This document shows, in pieces, positions 22,499-34,660 of a stretch of DNA of 64,000 bases. How positions within the stretch are numbered: position 1 is the stretch's first letter; every line of letters starts with the position of its first letter. This DNA is from Liolophura sinensis (taxonomy: Eukaryota > Mollusca > Polyplacophora > Chitonida > Chitonidae): the NCBI RefSeq assembly GCF_032854445.1, contig NC_088295.1:3228501-3292500 (forward strand), in the 5' to 3' direction. The translations under genes and the position numbers were made by a program. Under the pieces are notes generated by a model that was not told the origin of the DNA, ran no database searches, and was given only the letters and a program-made list of their open reading frames with translations.

Positions 22499-22622
22499 CA
22501 GGAACAGGGACCGTGGCTGGGCTTCCGGCAATCATGTTAATGCTACAAAATAGCATAATTATTACTCGAAGAATTAACAAACAGATCGGATAACATGTTA
22601 TAAACATTCCTTGAGGGGCCAT
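22499..22622 (-). CDS. Possible first coding exon with a signal peptide
   Basis: A minus-strand ATG in strong context (G at -3, G at +4) starts a 41-codon frame. The frame is strongly hydrophobic (ICLLILRVIIMLFC) followed by small residues (AGSPA), which resembles a secretory signal sequence with a cleavage site. It ends at CCTG|GTGAGT, a consensus donor in phase 1. Phase-1 introns are usual after signal-peptide exons of extracellular proteins. No family recognised; downstream exons are not established. Confidence 0.33.
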
Positions 22623-23894
22623 TGCCAGGAATAAGCATTGTTACTGTCATCCCGATTCCCCAGCAGTTTCTCAACTGACCTGTTTGATAAGCTATTAAAC
22701 CTTCCCTGGAGACTCAGAGGAAAGACATCAGACCTAGTAAATGTGACTGGTGTCAACGCTATGACGGATATAATATCAACACACGTTTAATTTAACCATC
22801 ATTTCTAGGTTTTAACTATTTCGTAATTAATACCTATGTCGGTACTTTTTTCTGGCACATTGAAATTTAACGAAGCATTATATCGAATTTTTTCGGTAGG
22901 TGTACATTTTCTGAATGTTCTTTGGATTTCCCGTCAATGGGAAACACAGTTACATAAGTTTTATGAATGTGTGTGGCGCCACCGTTATGTCACAACCTAC
23001 ACTAGAACGGCTGTATAAATGATATACCGCCGGTTACAACAGCGATGAGTGAAAATAATGTTTGCCTCAAGCTACTCTAATTAAAAGAAACGCTCTTCGA
23101 GCGCAAAATTTCAATTTTTCTACTCAATTTCATCGCAACAGCATTATTTTAAGGCGGCTTATAAGGTGGACATTGGTTGCCGTAAGCTTGTTTGTTCTGA
23201 GCTGGGAGGAAAAGCATGTCAGCGTCTTATCAACTAGAAAGAAAACAATTATGCGAATTAAGTACAAGGTTTGGAAAGACTACATCACGTAGCTTACGGG
23301 ACGCCAACAGCAAAACCTTAAAACCTTAACAAAAAATGTAAGTGGCGTTATAAAGCTAAACTGTTAATTCGCCAACAATGTGTATTGTTTTCACGGGCTG
23401 GTTGGATGTGGTTTCCTGCTAGCTCCAAGGGGATTTTTGACTACCCTAAACGCGCTTCAGCCTGGTAGAAGGAACCCCATACATTTATCATCCGCCCAGA
23501 AGACAGTCCAGAGCCCAAACTTCGCTATCTCAAAGTAATTCGGAACGCCGTACAGAAGTGTTTTTACGATCCAGATTGTTGGGGCTTTGACGATGGTTGA
23601 TAGGTCGCAATTTGTTAAATCTGTTGCTTTAAAGACAGAGTATTTTGCTGATCATGACAGATGTACTGAGGAAAGCCTGTCACTGATACTGTTACTGGCG
23701 ACTTTCAGCACAGTTACTAGGCTTCTCCACCACAAACTCCTCCCTCCCCTACCACCCCAGATAAGCTCTCTTGTCAGAGCACAACGCAATGGTTCGTCTT
23801 TCCCACTAAAAGGGATGTTGCCGAACGATGTGTGGCGGTAATATCTATCGTGAAGAGTCATCTTGCAGAGAGTGTGCACGCATTTGCTCCACAA
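22623..23894. other. Unannotated sequence
   Basis: No arrays or SINEs. Open frames at 23062-23292 and 23587-23841 (plus) show no recognisable features. Confidence 0.4.
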
Positions 23895-23899
23895 TCACC

Positions 23900-25800
23900 G
23901 AGATATATAAACGTATGCATTTCCTTCATCACCTCACATACTGATATATGTACACGTATACACTCTCTTCATCACCTCACACACTGAGATATATACAATT
24001 ATACACTCTCTGCATTACCTCACAAACTGAGATATATATAAGTATACACTCCCTTCATCACCTCACACACCGAGATATACACGTATACACGTATACATTC
24101 CTTTCAGCACCTCACACACTCAGATATATACACGTATACATTCACTTCATCACCTCACAAACTCAGATATATACACGTACACACGTATAAACTTGCTTCA
24201 TCAGCTCCCACACTCAGATATATACACGTATTATTCTGCCCTTCATCACCTCACACACTGAGATATATACACGTATATATTCCCTTCATCACCTCACATA
24301 ATGATATATGTACACGTATAATTCTTTTCATCACCTTACACACTAAGATATATACACGTATACACTTTCTATGTCACCTCACGCATCTAGTTATACACAC
24401 GTATACACGTATACATCACCTTCATCATTTCACACTCTGAAAGATATGCACGTATACATTCACAATGAGACATATAAACGTATACATTTCCTTCATGGTC
24501 TCACATACACGTATACTTTCCCTTCATCGCCTCACACACTGAGATATATACACGTGTTATTCTGACCTTCATCACTTCACACTGAGATATATACACATAT
24601 ACATTCCCTCAATCACCTCACACACTGATATATATACACGTATACATTCCCTTCATCACTTCACATACTGAGATATATACACGTGTATATTCCTTTTATC
24701 ACCTCACACACCGATATATATACACGTATACAGGTATAATTCTCTTCAACATCTTATACACTGACATATATACACGTATACATTCCCTACGTCACCTCAC
24801 ATACTGAGATATGTAAACGTTTTCACTTGCTTCATCACCTCACATACCGAGATATATACACGTATTATCCTGTCCTGTCCCCGCATCATATTACTCAGTA
24901 TGACATATACATGAACACCTGTACTGTCACTTCATATTCTCACTGACAGACATACGTAGATTACACGTATACTGCCCTTAATTACCCTGCTTACTGAGAC
25001 CTGTACACGTATAATGCCACTTCATAAATTATTCACTGAGATATATACGAGTCTACTGCTTCTTTATCACCTCACCCAGTAAAATATATACACGTACACT
25101 CTCAATTTATTACGTTACTCGGTAAGATATATACACGTATACTGCTTCTTTATCGTCTCACTCAGTGGGTTGTATAGAGGTACACTTTCCATTCATTACG
25201 TCACTCATTAAGATATATACACGTATAATATCCCTTTGTCAACCTACCCACTGGGATTCAGACGTGTACACCCATAACGCCACTCCATCACCTAATTTGT
25301 TGAGATATATACGAGTATATATTACCTTTTCGTCACCTCACTCAGTCAGATATATACCCGTTCACTGACATACATACATGTATTCTGCCCATTCATCACC
25401 TATCTCACTAAGATATTTGCACGCATGCATACCTTCGGTCACATCACTCACTCAGATATATACATGTGCACGTATGCTGTCAGGTCATCACGTCTCTCAG
25501 ATATACATGTATACAAATATATTGCCTCTTAAACACCTCACTCACTGAGATATATACACGTATACGTTCCGTTCATTACATCATTCACTGATATAAGAAC
25601 ACGTACACTTCGTACACGCTCTCCATCACCTCGTTCACTGAAATATATACATGTACACGTACACGTTGCCGCTTTATAACCCCACTCACTGAGATATATA
25701 CACGTATACCATCCTTCCATCAACTAAATGAAGTGTACACTCATACTGCCCGCTCATCACCTAACTCACTGAGCTCAATACCCGTATACTGCCGTTTCAT
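23900..25800. repeat. ~43-bp minisatellite with alternating purine-pyrimidine tracts (about 44 copies)
   Basis: Units carry 'cttcatcacctcacacact' followed by 'gatatatacacgtataca'. The second part alternates purine and pyrimidine over about 18 bases. The left half is regular; from about 24870 units become degenerate. Unit length varies between roughly 38 and 55 bp. Confidence 0.92.
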
Positions 25801-26245
25801 CTAAGAGTGGAAATTTGATAGTGCCTAGATTGTAGGTTGGGGGGGCTGTTTAAAACCGTCGCCCAGCACAATGGTCGTGTGGACAAGGTTGAGAAATTAA
25901 ATCAGTCCAACCGGTTTTCTTTGTGTATGTGCACATCGCTGGGGAAAGTTTCCTGGCCTAAGATCCAGACGACATTCGTCCAAGATAACAGCTGTAATAT
26001 AGCTTGATTACGATGTGGGATCGGCACCGTTCTTGGCACACTGACATCCAGTCTAGCAAGTTCAGTACGTGAACACGTTGAGTATACAACTTTCTCTTCA
26101 TACATATAAAGGATTATAATCATACACACATTTACAGCAGTCCAAAAGCTTTATCAGTCTATGTCTGTAAAACTTCTTCTTTATGTAATTGAAGAAATTG
26201 AATGAGCAGATATTTCCAGATGCCGATATAAAACCTGCGGTTGAG
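25801..26245. other. Unannotated sequence
   Basis: Nothing recognised. Confidence 0.4.
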
Positions 26246-26315
26246 ATTTATTTATTTATTTATTTGATTGGTGTTTTATGCTTTACTTAAGAATATTTCA
26301 CATACTCGACAGCCT
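26246..26315 (-). mobile_element. SINE (family A) tail fragment
   Basis: 'gatttatttatttatttatt' runs into 'tgattggtgttttatgc' and 'aagaatatttcacatactcg', matching the 3' end of the copy at 33116. Only about 70 bp remain. It lies 80 bp from the next array. Confidence 0.7.
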
Positions 26316-26396
26316 GTGAATAAGAGGCGTCAGTGAGTAGTGACGTCAGAGTGTTGTGATCAGACTATTAGTAAAACACTTCGTGATGAGTTTTGC

Positions 26397-26840
26397 CTGT
26401 GTTATCTAATCTCCGCTGTAAGTGACATCTGTGTTGTCTGACCTCCGTAGTGAGTGACATCCGTGTTGTCTGAGCTCTGCTGTGAGTGACATCTGTGTTG
26501 TTTGACCACCGCGGTGAGAGACATACGTGTTATCTGACCTCTGTAGTGAGTGAGACCCGTGTTGTCTGACCTCCGTAGTGAGTGACATCCGTGTTTTCAA
26601 GTGTGTTGTAGTGAGTTAAATCTGTGTTGTCTGACCTCCTTTGTGAGTGACATCTGTGTTGCCCAACCTCGGACAGCCTTGTTGTCCGACTTCTGCGGTG
26701 AGTGACATCTCTGTTGTCTGACCTCTGTAGTGAGTGACAGCTGTGTTGCCTGACCTAAGTAATGAGTGACAGTTGTGTTCTCTGGCTTCCATAGAAAGTG
26801 ACATCTGTGTTTTCTGACCTCCGTAGTGAGTGACATCAAT
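26397..26840. repeat. 32-bp minisatellite A (about 14 copies)
   Basis: Units 'gttgtctgacctccgtagtg' plus 'agtgacatccgt'. It shares 'acctccg.agtgagtgacat' with the 32-bp array 300 bp further on. Confidence 0.92.
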
Positions 26841-27129
26841 ATGGATGTTCCCGGTCAATAATCGCAAGGCTAATTCCCAATACAACGCCTAAAACAAACC
26901 ACTAAAAGTATATTAAATATGAAATTATGCAGAGAAGCTGTCAACAGGTTTCAGTGATGGCGCGAGATGTGTTCTAGGCGAATGTGTGAAATCCGTATTC
27001 AAATATACAATACTTGCATATTAGTGAGTATCTCAGTTGCAGTTTGATTGCAACTGTTCTTATATCCAAGGTGGTGACCCCATTCAACACGACGAATATA
27101 CGGCACCTAGTCCTGGGTGATGCGCGTCC

Positions 27130-27740
27130 GTGGTAAATGACATCAACAATGTCTAACCTCCGTGGTAAAGGACCACTGTGGAGAGTGACATTAGTGATAA
27201 AGGACCTTTTTGGAGAGTGACATCAGTGATAAAGGACCTTCGTGCTGAGTGTCATTAGTGATAAAGGACCTCCGTGGAGAGTGACATCAGTGATAAAGGA
27301 CCTCTGTGGAGAGTGACATTAGTGATAAAGGACCTCCGTGGAGGGTGACATTAGTGATAAAGGACCTCCGCAGTGAGTGACATTAGTGATAAAGGACCTC
27401 CGCAGTGAGTGACATTAGTGACAGAGGTCCTCCGTGGAGAGTGATATTAGTGAGAAAGGACCTCCGCAGTGAGTGACATTAGTGATAAAGGACCTCCGTG
27501 GAGAGTGACATTAGTGATAAAGGACCTCCGCAGTGAGTGACATTAGTGATAAAGGACCTCCGCAGTGAGTGACATTAGTGATAAAGGACCTCCGTGGAGA
27601 GTGATATTAGTGACAAAGGACCTCCGCAGTGAGTGACATTAGTGATAAAGAACCTCCGTGGAGAGTGACGTTAGTGATAAAGGACCTCCGTGGAGAGTGA
27701 TATTAGTGACAAAGGACCTCCGCAGTGAGTGACATTAGTG
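27130..27740. repeat. 32-bp minisatellite B, left block
   Basis: Units 'gataaaggacctccgcagtg' plus 'agtgacattagt', with a second type having 'gtggagag' for 'gcagtgag'. The two types alternate in runs. Same unit length and core as the array at 26397. Confidence 0.93.
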
Positions 27741-27805
27741 AGTGAGTGAGTGAGTGCTTGGGTTTAACGTCGTTCTCAACAATTTTTCAGTCATATGACG
27801 ACGAA
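27741..27805 (-). mobile_element. SINE (family B), strongly 5'-truncated, inside the 32-bp array
   Basis: 'agtgagtgagtgagtgcttg' then 'ggtttaacgtcgttctcaac' and 'cagtcatatgacgacgaa' match the tail side of the complete family B copy at 37827. The array words 'agtgacattagtg' flank it at 27728-27740 and 27806-27818, consistent with a target-site duplication. Confidence 0.8.
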
Positions 27806-27900
27806 AGTGACATTAGTGATAAAAGACCTCCGCAGTGAGTGACATTAGTGATAAAGGACCTCCGCAGTGAGTGACAATAGTGAAAAGGACATTCGTGATA
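27806..27900. repeat. 32-bp minisatellite B, right block
   Basis: About three more units after the SINE. Confidence 0.85.
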
Positions 27901-30049
27901 AGGGACACCTGAGGTTGACGAGGTTGCCATTTCAAAACTTCCGCAGCAGGTAAGTAAAAGATAAAACTGTGTGATGACCTATGCAAATTCAGATTTGACA
28001 TTGTCATTTTCAAAGTTTCACATTACATTGTTGACAATAACTTAATGTACATCTGATGTATACTGCTGGGATTCAAATTTAGCAAAGCTATACGATTTAG
28101 TTGTACAGCGTGAACTTTCCAAAGCCTGCTGTAATCACGAGTGTGCTAATGTGACTACAAACTAAAAGAACGTTATTTATTTATTCATTTTTTATTTGAT
28201 TTCCAAAATCGGGATTTCTGTGACGACCCCTCACCATTTCTCCCCAACTGCGTCTAAATAAAACCATCTGTCCTTGTTGCTATTTATTGTCGTGCAATAG
28301 TCGACCTGAGAAGACTTACAAGTATGCAAGTCTCTTCAGTCTGCTTCATTTCACTAATCTCCGCGTATATATGGCCTACACAGTCTTAGAAACTTGGGCA
28401 GAGCAGTTCGGCGCATCTGTTTCGCTGGTACGCCCGGTGCCAGACTCGCACGGCAGCAGCACGTTTTCCCATACAATTAGCTTGAAGTCTATTTATCTAT
28501 TTATTACTTTTTTTTGCTTTTTTTTTTAAAAGAATTGCATGGGTTTTTTTAAAAGTGATTCGCCAAAAACATCAACATTGGAACAAAGCTTCTAATTTTT
28601 CTGATAAATGTCGCATCTCTAGGTAAGAAAATGTTCCGTCCTGTAACCCTTATATTAGTTCCGATAAACATATAGAAGAATATCTGCAGAGTGTCATACC
28701 AGCCCTGTATCAGTTTGAGTTGGTAAAAGGTTTAAAATGTTTCTGACCAGAGATCTGTCAGAGGCAATTTGATAAAACAAAAGTTATGTGATCACCAATT
28801 GATAGCTATGCTGGGTCTATTGCCAAGGTTCAGAGCCTTGGGAATTCCAGAGCCGCCGCTGTGAACAATGGTGGAGGGCAATGATTCCAGACTTGGCCTT
28901 CTTAAAATGCAATTCACGGCTGTGTGGATTGCAAGACACATCCCTAGGCGTATGGACGTAAATTAAGGTAGTCTCTGGAGACATCCTGAAATTAGTTCCC
29001 TTGATCCGAATGTCAAATTTTAAGAAAAGGTGCAAGATTGACATAAACAAAGCGATCAATTTCTAGCTCAAAATCTCCTTGTTTCCTGTAATGACCTCAA
29101 CTAGCGACGGGCTCTTCTCGTCTGTTTATACCTTCTTCCACAATGCGTACTGCGAAACACACTGTCTGACCCCACTATGCCCCACTTGACAAAATTGTGC
29201 ATTTCCTATCCGAATCGTGGAGTTACAAAACTAGAAATTGCCGCATGAGTGTGTTTAGAGTCAATTCTCGTTAAGGTAATAAACTCCACGATCTAAAAAA
29301 CATGACCAGAAAAGCTAACACTAGCCTGTAACCTGATGAAGACATGTGACGTCGTTGACATGACCTTAGTAATGCCGTGAACGACCTACTCCTGGTAAGC
29401 ACCTGACTTCAGATTTCAAGAGACAAATACGGTATCCTTACGGCCACGTGCTTTGAGATCATTTCCTCGTTTGTCTTCATTCAGTCCCATTAAGGAATAA
29501 TGATTATGCAAAATTATGTAAATAATAAAGGTGATTTAAGGTAGTGCATCACGCGAAATCCCCATCGATTTACTGGAGAAAAAAGCTGACATGGAGACAG
29601 GTTCAAATGTACAGCCACATCTAAGGCCACTTCTTAACGTGTAGGTTTTGCTGAGTAAGAACTTTTCCACATGCATTTTCCTCCCTTCTTTTTTTTGTAA
29701 CTGGTATATAACGCAAGTAAATCCGGCGAGTGGGGTCTGCGTTCACATTATTGGCTAGTGTCACTGGCTTAATCGAGAAATCCAGCTGCTAAATCAGTCA
29801 TTCTGCGTCAGACAATGACGTCAGGGAGACCTTAGTCATATGCGCGGATATGTGGAATCTTGATTGAGTTTTTGCAAAACAGGTAAAATGTTTCTTATAT
29901 CTCGCCTGAATGCGGTATGTATGAACAGGGTACAGCGAATGAATAAATGCCATGGTAAACAGGTCCGTGTGTGTGTCCATTACCCTGTACGTAAGGAAAT
30001 TTTAAGAATGTGACTGGTGTGAACACCATAGCAGAAACAGAATGAACCT
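27901..30049. other. Unannotated sequence
   Basis: About 2.1 kb with no arrays. A minus-strand frame at 28817-29059 looks weakly protein-like but has no motif I recognise and no convincing splice context. T-rich tracts near 28510 and 29685. Confidence 0.4.
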
Positions 30050-30055
30050 AGCCTC

Positions 30056-30755
30056 AACGCACAGTACATGTTACACACAGACACTACATGCAACACACAG
30101 ACACTACATGCTACATACAGACAGTATATGCTACACACATGCTACACGCCGACTCTACATGCAACACACAGACACTACATGTTACACACAGACACTACAT
30201 GCTACACACAGACACAACATGCTACACACAGACACTACATGCCACACACATGCAACACACAGACACTACATGCAACACACAGACACTACATGTTACACAC
30301 AGACACTACATGTTACACACAGACACTACATGCAACACACAGACACTACATGTTACACACAGACACTACATGCTACACACATGCAACACACAGACACTAC
30401 ATGTTACACACAGACACTACATGCTACACATAGACATTACATGCTACACACAGACATTACATGCTACACACATGCAGCACACAGACACTACATACAACAC
30501 ACAGACACAATATGCTACACACAGACAGAACATGCTACACACAGACACTACATGCTACACACAGACACTACATGCTACACACATGCCACACACCGACACT
30601 ACATGCTACACACAGACAGAACATGCTACACACAGACAGTACATATCACACACAGACAGAGCATGCTACATAAAGACAGCGCATGCTACACACAGGAAGT
30701 TGTCTACATGCTACACACAGACAGGTGGCTACATGCTACACACAGACATCCTCAT
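30056..30755. repeat. 20-bp CA-rich minisatellite (about 35 copies)
   Basis: Units 'catgctacacacagacacta', with 'catgcaacacac' and 'catgttacacac' variants and periodic shorter 10-bp insertions ('cacacatgc'). The plus strand has very few G. All three plus frames are open, which rules against coding. Confidence 0.95.
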
Positions 30756-33104
30756 ACAGTTATTAAATGCACTGACAAAAAAACATATCTGGTAACCCAG
30801 TACTAGTGATATACAAACAATTTGTTTAACGCCTTCTGTTGGGTGGCCGAGCTTTTACATCTGACTTATACTAACCAAAGCGTTTGTGTGCATGTTTACT
30901 CACCAAGCATTTCATTATAGCAACTGTCTTCTAGATTAGCGGTTCCCTGCTGGGAAGTGGGAGGATATGGATGTCTTGATCGCCGGTTGCTATGGTTTAT
31001 TTACACAAAAATATGTTCAAAGCTGGTACATGTTAAATAGCCAAAAGTCAAACCCTAATCCTTGTGGGGCATGTGACTTTCTCATACAACGCTGGTAGAA
31101 ATGCAACCAAATTTGGCTTTTCCTTCTAAAAGCTACAAAAGTCTTCAGCTACACAATATCGTAGTTGTTACTACTAAAGCCTTCAGTAGCCCATTAACTA
31201 CATCTGTTTCGCTATTTGTAGGGTGTGCTTATTATTGATTGCTTCGATTCCAGTATTGTACCGCTTAACCACACCAACTTGGACATTTGCCGAGACTACC
31301 TAACGCTAGACTAATAATTTTTCTACATTAACAATCGTAATGGTGTGAAATTCGATTTACGATAATATTGTCACGATGACAGTCTGACGTGAATAGAGCT
31401 TATGACAATGCCCACACAGCTAAGTAAATGTCAGGAAACCGAGGGAAAGCCAAATGCCTAGGGGCTGCAACAGATGTACATACATTAAAGTGCAATAACC
31501 TCAGCTGCAGCATTAGATTTATCCCGCTTAAATATGTCAAGCCTTGACAACTGCTTGACGTGTAGTATGCCAATCCTTCTAGCCATGTAATGAATATTAC
31601 GCTAAACATAAGAGAAATGATGTGAGGATCCACAGACATGATTGTTTCACTGTTGGTTAGATCGTGTACAGGTAACGTTAAGATCGCAAATTAGCGGCTT
31701 GTCAGATAAGAACTCATCAGTCGTTGATTTTTGAACCAATCCTATTAGTGTGTTTAAGGTTTCCCGTGTTACTGAAGGTTAGTGAAGTTGTCTAACTCGC
31801 CAGAGAGTCCCTCTTATCTGCCTCGCACACGGGTTGACTGAGATGCATATTCATCCGTTGACATCAGCTGCCCTTGCTCCAGCCATTAACGTGGCCCCAG
31901 TCAGTTAACTGTGACAAATGATTCGCCCATACTGCAGACGTTCCCCATGGCCCGGCCTATTTCAGAGGTTGTATCAGTCTACCGTCTGAGAACACAATTG
32001 ACACGGCCTACCTCACCTCAGCTAATCATGATTTGGTGAATTCAAAAACATATCTAGTAGAACTAGTAAAGGGTCTGCTGTGCCGGACGTTTTCAGCTAG
32101 CCAATAAATAACAGCTTGATTAGTACGGCAAGGTAAAGGTATTAGTACTGCAAGTATTTTGCAGTGTAACTTTGGTGTAGCAAGATTGAATAAAATACAG
32201 TTGTGGTTCTGAACATCACAGCTTGCTTTCACTACCTCAATACTGATGTGGTAAGCGACAATAATAGACTCTACTGAATGCACTTTGTCACATGCTTGCG
32301 CGGTATGTAGCCTAAGGTTGAGTAGTACTATTTTCCAAATAAATGTACCAGCCTAATTACATGTGGAGCAAAAATATCAGAGGAAAGAATACTAGAGAGA
32401 ATACATATCTTTGTTAAGGATGCACGGAGCTGCTCATTCTGCAGTACGCGTGCCAGGTGGCGATATTACCACGCTGTGACCGGAAGCGTTAGTAGGGGTC
32501 CTTTACGTTCCACCCAACAATCCATGGCATTAATACCGTTTAACGACCCTGTCCTTTATCAGTTATTGAGTCTCATACATATCCTCCGGGGCTAGCACCC
32601 TGCACGTTTCTTCAAAGGTTCTAATTTACCGTTGTCTTTGACCACAAGGGATTCGCTTTAGGGATGTAAATCTAGCCAACTGGAACTTTCCGGCTATCGT
32701 TGAATTATGAAAGGCAAGTTAATAAATAACAGTCTTCACTAGAAATAATTTATACTAATGTTTCAGTCGGGTTTTCAATGAAGGGATGACGTTCTGGGCA
32801 GTATTCCCATGGGATAAGCAACCTTCCTGAGGTAAACACTTCGCACGAGAGATTGGTAGAGTAAAATCTTGCTCTGAAACTGACCGAAAAAGTAGTTGTG
32901 TGAAATTTTGACCTTTAAAATCGTATTCACTGAGAGTTTTATGACATAAAACACCAAGAAAAAAAGCCTCTTAGCCAATGTAATATGACGAGACTAAAAT
33001 TCTGTACAACAGTGGTGTTTTAAAGCTTTGGTACAAGGCCTTGACGTAGACAAACTCTTCACCACGAGCAGTGTAATAAAGCTGTCACTATTTTAGCATC
33101 AGCT
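30756..33104. other. Unannotated sequence
   Basis: About 2.3 kb without arrays, SINEs or recognisable exons. Confidence 0.4.
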
Positions 33105-33115
33105 GGTTAACTACT

Positions 33116-33335
33116 GTTTATTTGATTTATCTGATTGGTGTTTACGCCGTACTCAAGAATATTTCACTTATTCGACGGCGGCCAGCATTATGGTGGGTGG
33201 AAAACGGACAGAGCCCGGGGGAAACCCACGACCATCAGCAGGTTTGTTGCAGTCCTTCCCACGTACGGCGAGGAAGCCAGCATGAACTGGGTCATTAATT
33301 GCTGCGCTAGCGCGCTAAGCAACTGAGCCACGGAG
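33116..33335 (-). mobile_element. SINE (family A), complete, with 11-bp target-site duplication
   Basis: GGTTAACTACT flanks both ends (33105-33115 and 33336-33346). The plus strand reads tail ('gtttatttgatttatctgat'), core ('gacggcggccagcattatgg', 'gggggaaacccacgaccat') and a tRNA-like head in reverse complement ('gctagcgcgctaagcaactg' then 'agccacggag'). On the minus strand the head has the look of an RNA polymerase III A box (CTCAGTTGCTTAGCGCGC). The intact duplication marks it as the youngest SINE here. Confidence 0.92.
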
Positions 33336-33349
33336 GGTTAACTACTACT

Positions 33350-33860
33350 CTACTGCTCTACTCTTATAATGTTGTATGAGGGTTTCATCTGGTAAATTGC
33401 AGTTCGACGGTTTTACCAAAATGCCGTAATAGGACTTGTTTAAGACGTTGTGCAAAACTGTCATCAGGTAAAATGATATGAGAGATTACTGAAAGAGGGT
33501 TTTACCTGTAAAATGCCGCCTAATAATTCCACCAGCTTTATAAATACTGTAAGAGGGCTTTACCAGGTAAACTACTGTGGGAGGTTTCATTAGGTAAGAT
33601 GCTGTACAAAATTTTAATCAGGTGAATTTTTTTCAGGTAAAGTGCTACACGAGGGTTTGACAAGAGAATGCTGTACAACGGCCTTCGCCATGTAAAATAT
33701 TGCTCAAATGTGTCAACAGTATAAACACTGCAACAAGGAATTGTGTAGGAGGGTCTCACCAGATAAGTTATCGGGTATCACCAGGCAAATGCTGTACGAG
33801 GGCCTCTACGTAAACTTCTGCACAGAGGTTTCGGCAGGTAATTTCGAAGCCATTGTGGAT
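33350..33860. repeat. Degenerate ~28-bp repeat
   Basis: Loose units around 'gctgtacgagggttt' and 'caccaggtaaaat'. Many carry AGGTAA or AGGTAAG words. It follows the SINE directly. Confidence 0.7.
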
Positions 33861-34014
33861 ACAATGTCTGCATACGTTTCTGATTTTGGCCAAAAGGGCT
33901 GACAGGCGACTTGACGAACTCGACTTTTGTACGCAAAACTGGATTTGAATGGAATATACATTTCGCCCGATGCACATGAATTTTGCCGATCAAAGTCTAC
34001 AACAAAGAATTCCA

Positions 34015-34660
34015 ACCTTTCCTCACGGAAATACCCTAAGTAGACATTTGGGTAACCGTTATTCACGGCGATACCGTCAGAAGACATGTGGGTAAATGTT
34101 CCTCACGGCGATACCCTAATTAAACATTTGGGTAACCGTTCCTCACGGTGATACCCTAAGAAGACATGTGGGTAACCCTTCCTCATGGCGATACCGTCAG
34201 AAGACATTTGGGTAAATGTTCCTCACGGCGATACCCTAAGTAGACATTTGGGTAACCGTTCCTCACGGCAAAATACCCTAAGTAGACATGTGGGTAACCG
34301 TTCCTCACGGTGATACCCTAAGTAGACATTTGGGTAAATGTTCCTCACGGCAATACCCTAAGTAGACATCTGAGTGAACGTTCCACATGGCGATACCTTA
34401 AGTAGAAATTTGGGTAACCGTTCCTCACGGCAATACCCTAAGTAGACATTTGAATGAACGCCCCGCACGGCGATATCTTAAGTACACATTTGGGTAACCG
34501 TTCCTCACGGCAATACCCTAAGTAGACAATTGGGTTACCGTTCTTCACGGCGATACCAGAAGTAGACATTTGGGTAACCGTTCCTCACGGCAATATCCTA
34601 AGTAGACATTTGGGTAACCGTTCCTGACGGCGATACCATAAGTAGACATTTGGGTAAGCG
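34015..34660. repeat. 40-bp minisatellite, monomeric part
   Basis: Sixteen or so units 'agtagacatttgggtaaccg' plus 'ttcctcacggcgatacccta'. Units vary independently and no longer period is evident. Confidence 0.93.

Noticed and set aside
28817-29059. Minus-strand frame that looks weakly protein-like
   Set aside because: No recognised motif, no convincing acceptor or donor, and 80 codons is within chance range.
30042-30806. 254- and 235-codon HATHRHYMLHTD-type frames
   Set aside because: Three plus frames of the same 20-bp repeat are open, which is expected for a stop-free unit not divisible by 3 and not for a gene.
33290-33335. tRNA gene at the right end of the 33.1 kb SINE
   Set aside because: It is the head of a SINE bounded by a target-site duplication.
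33708-34087. Overlapping frames of 64-93 codons on both strands
   Set aside because: They span the junction of two degenerate repeats and share no recognisable domain.
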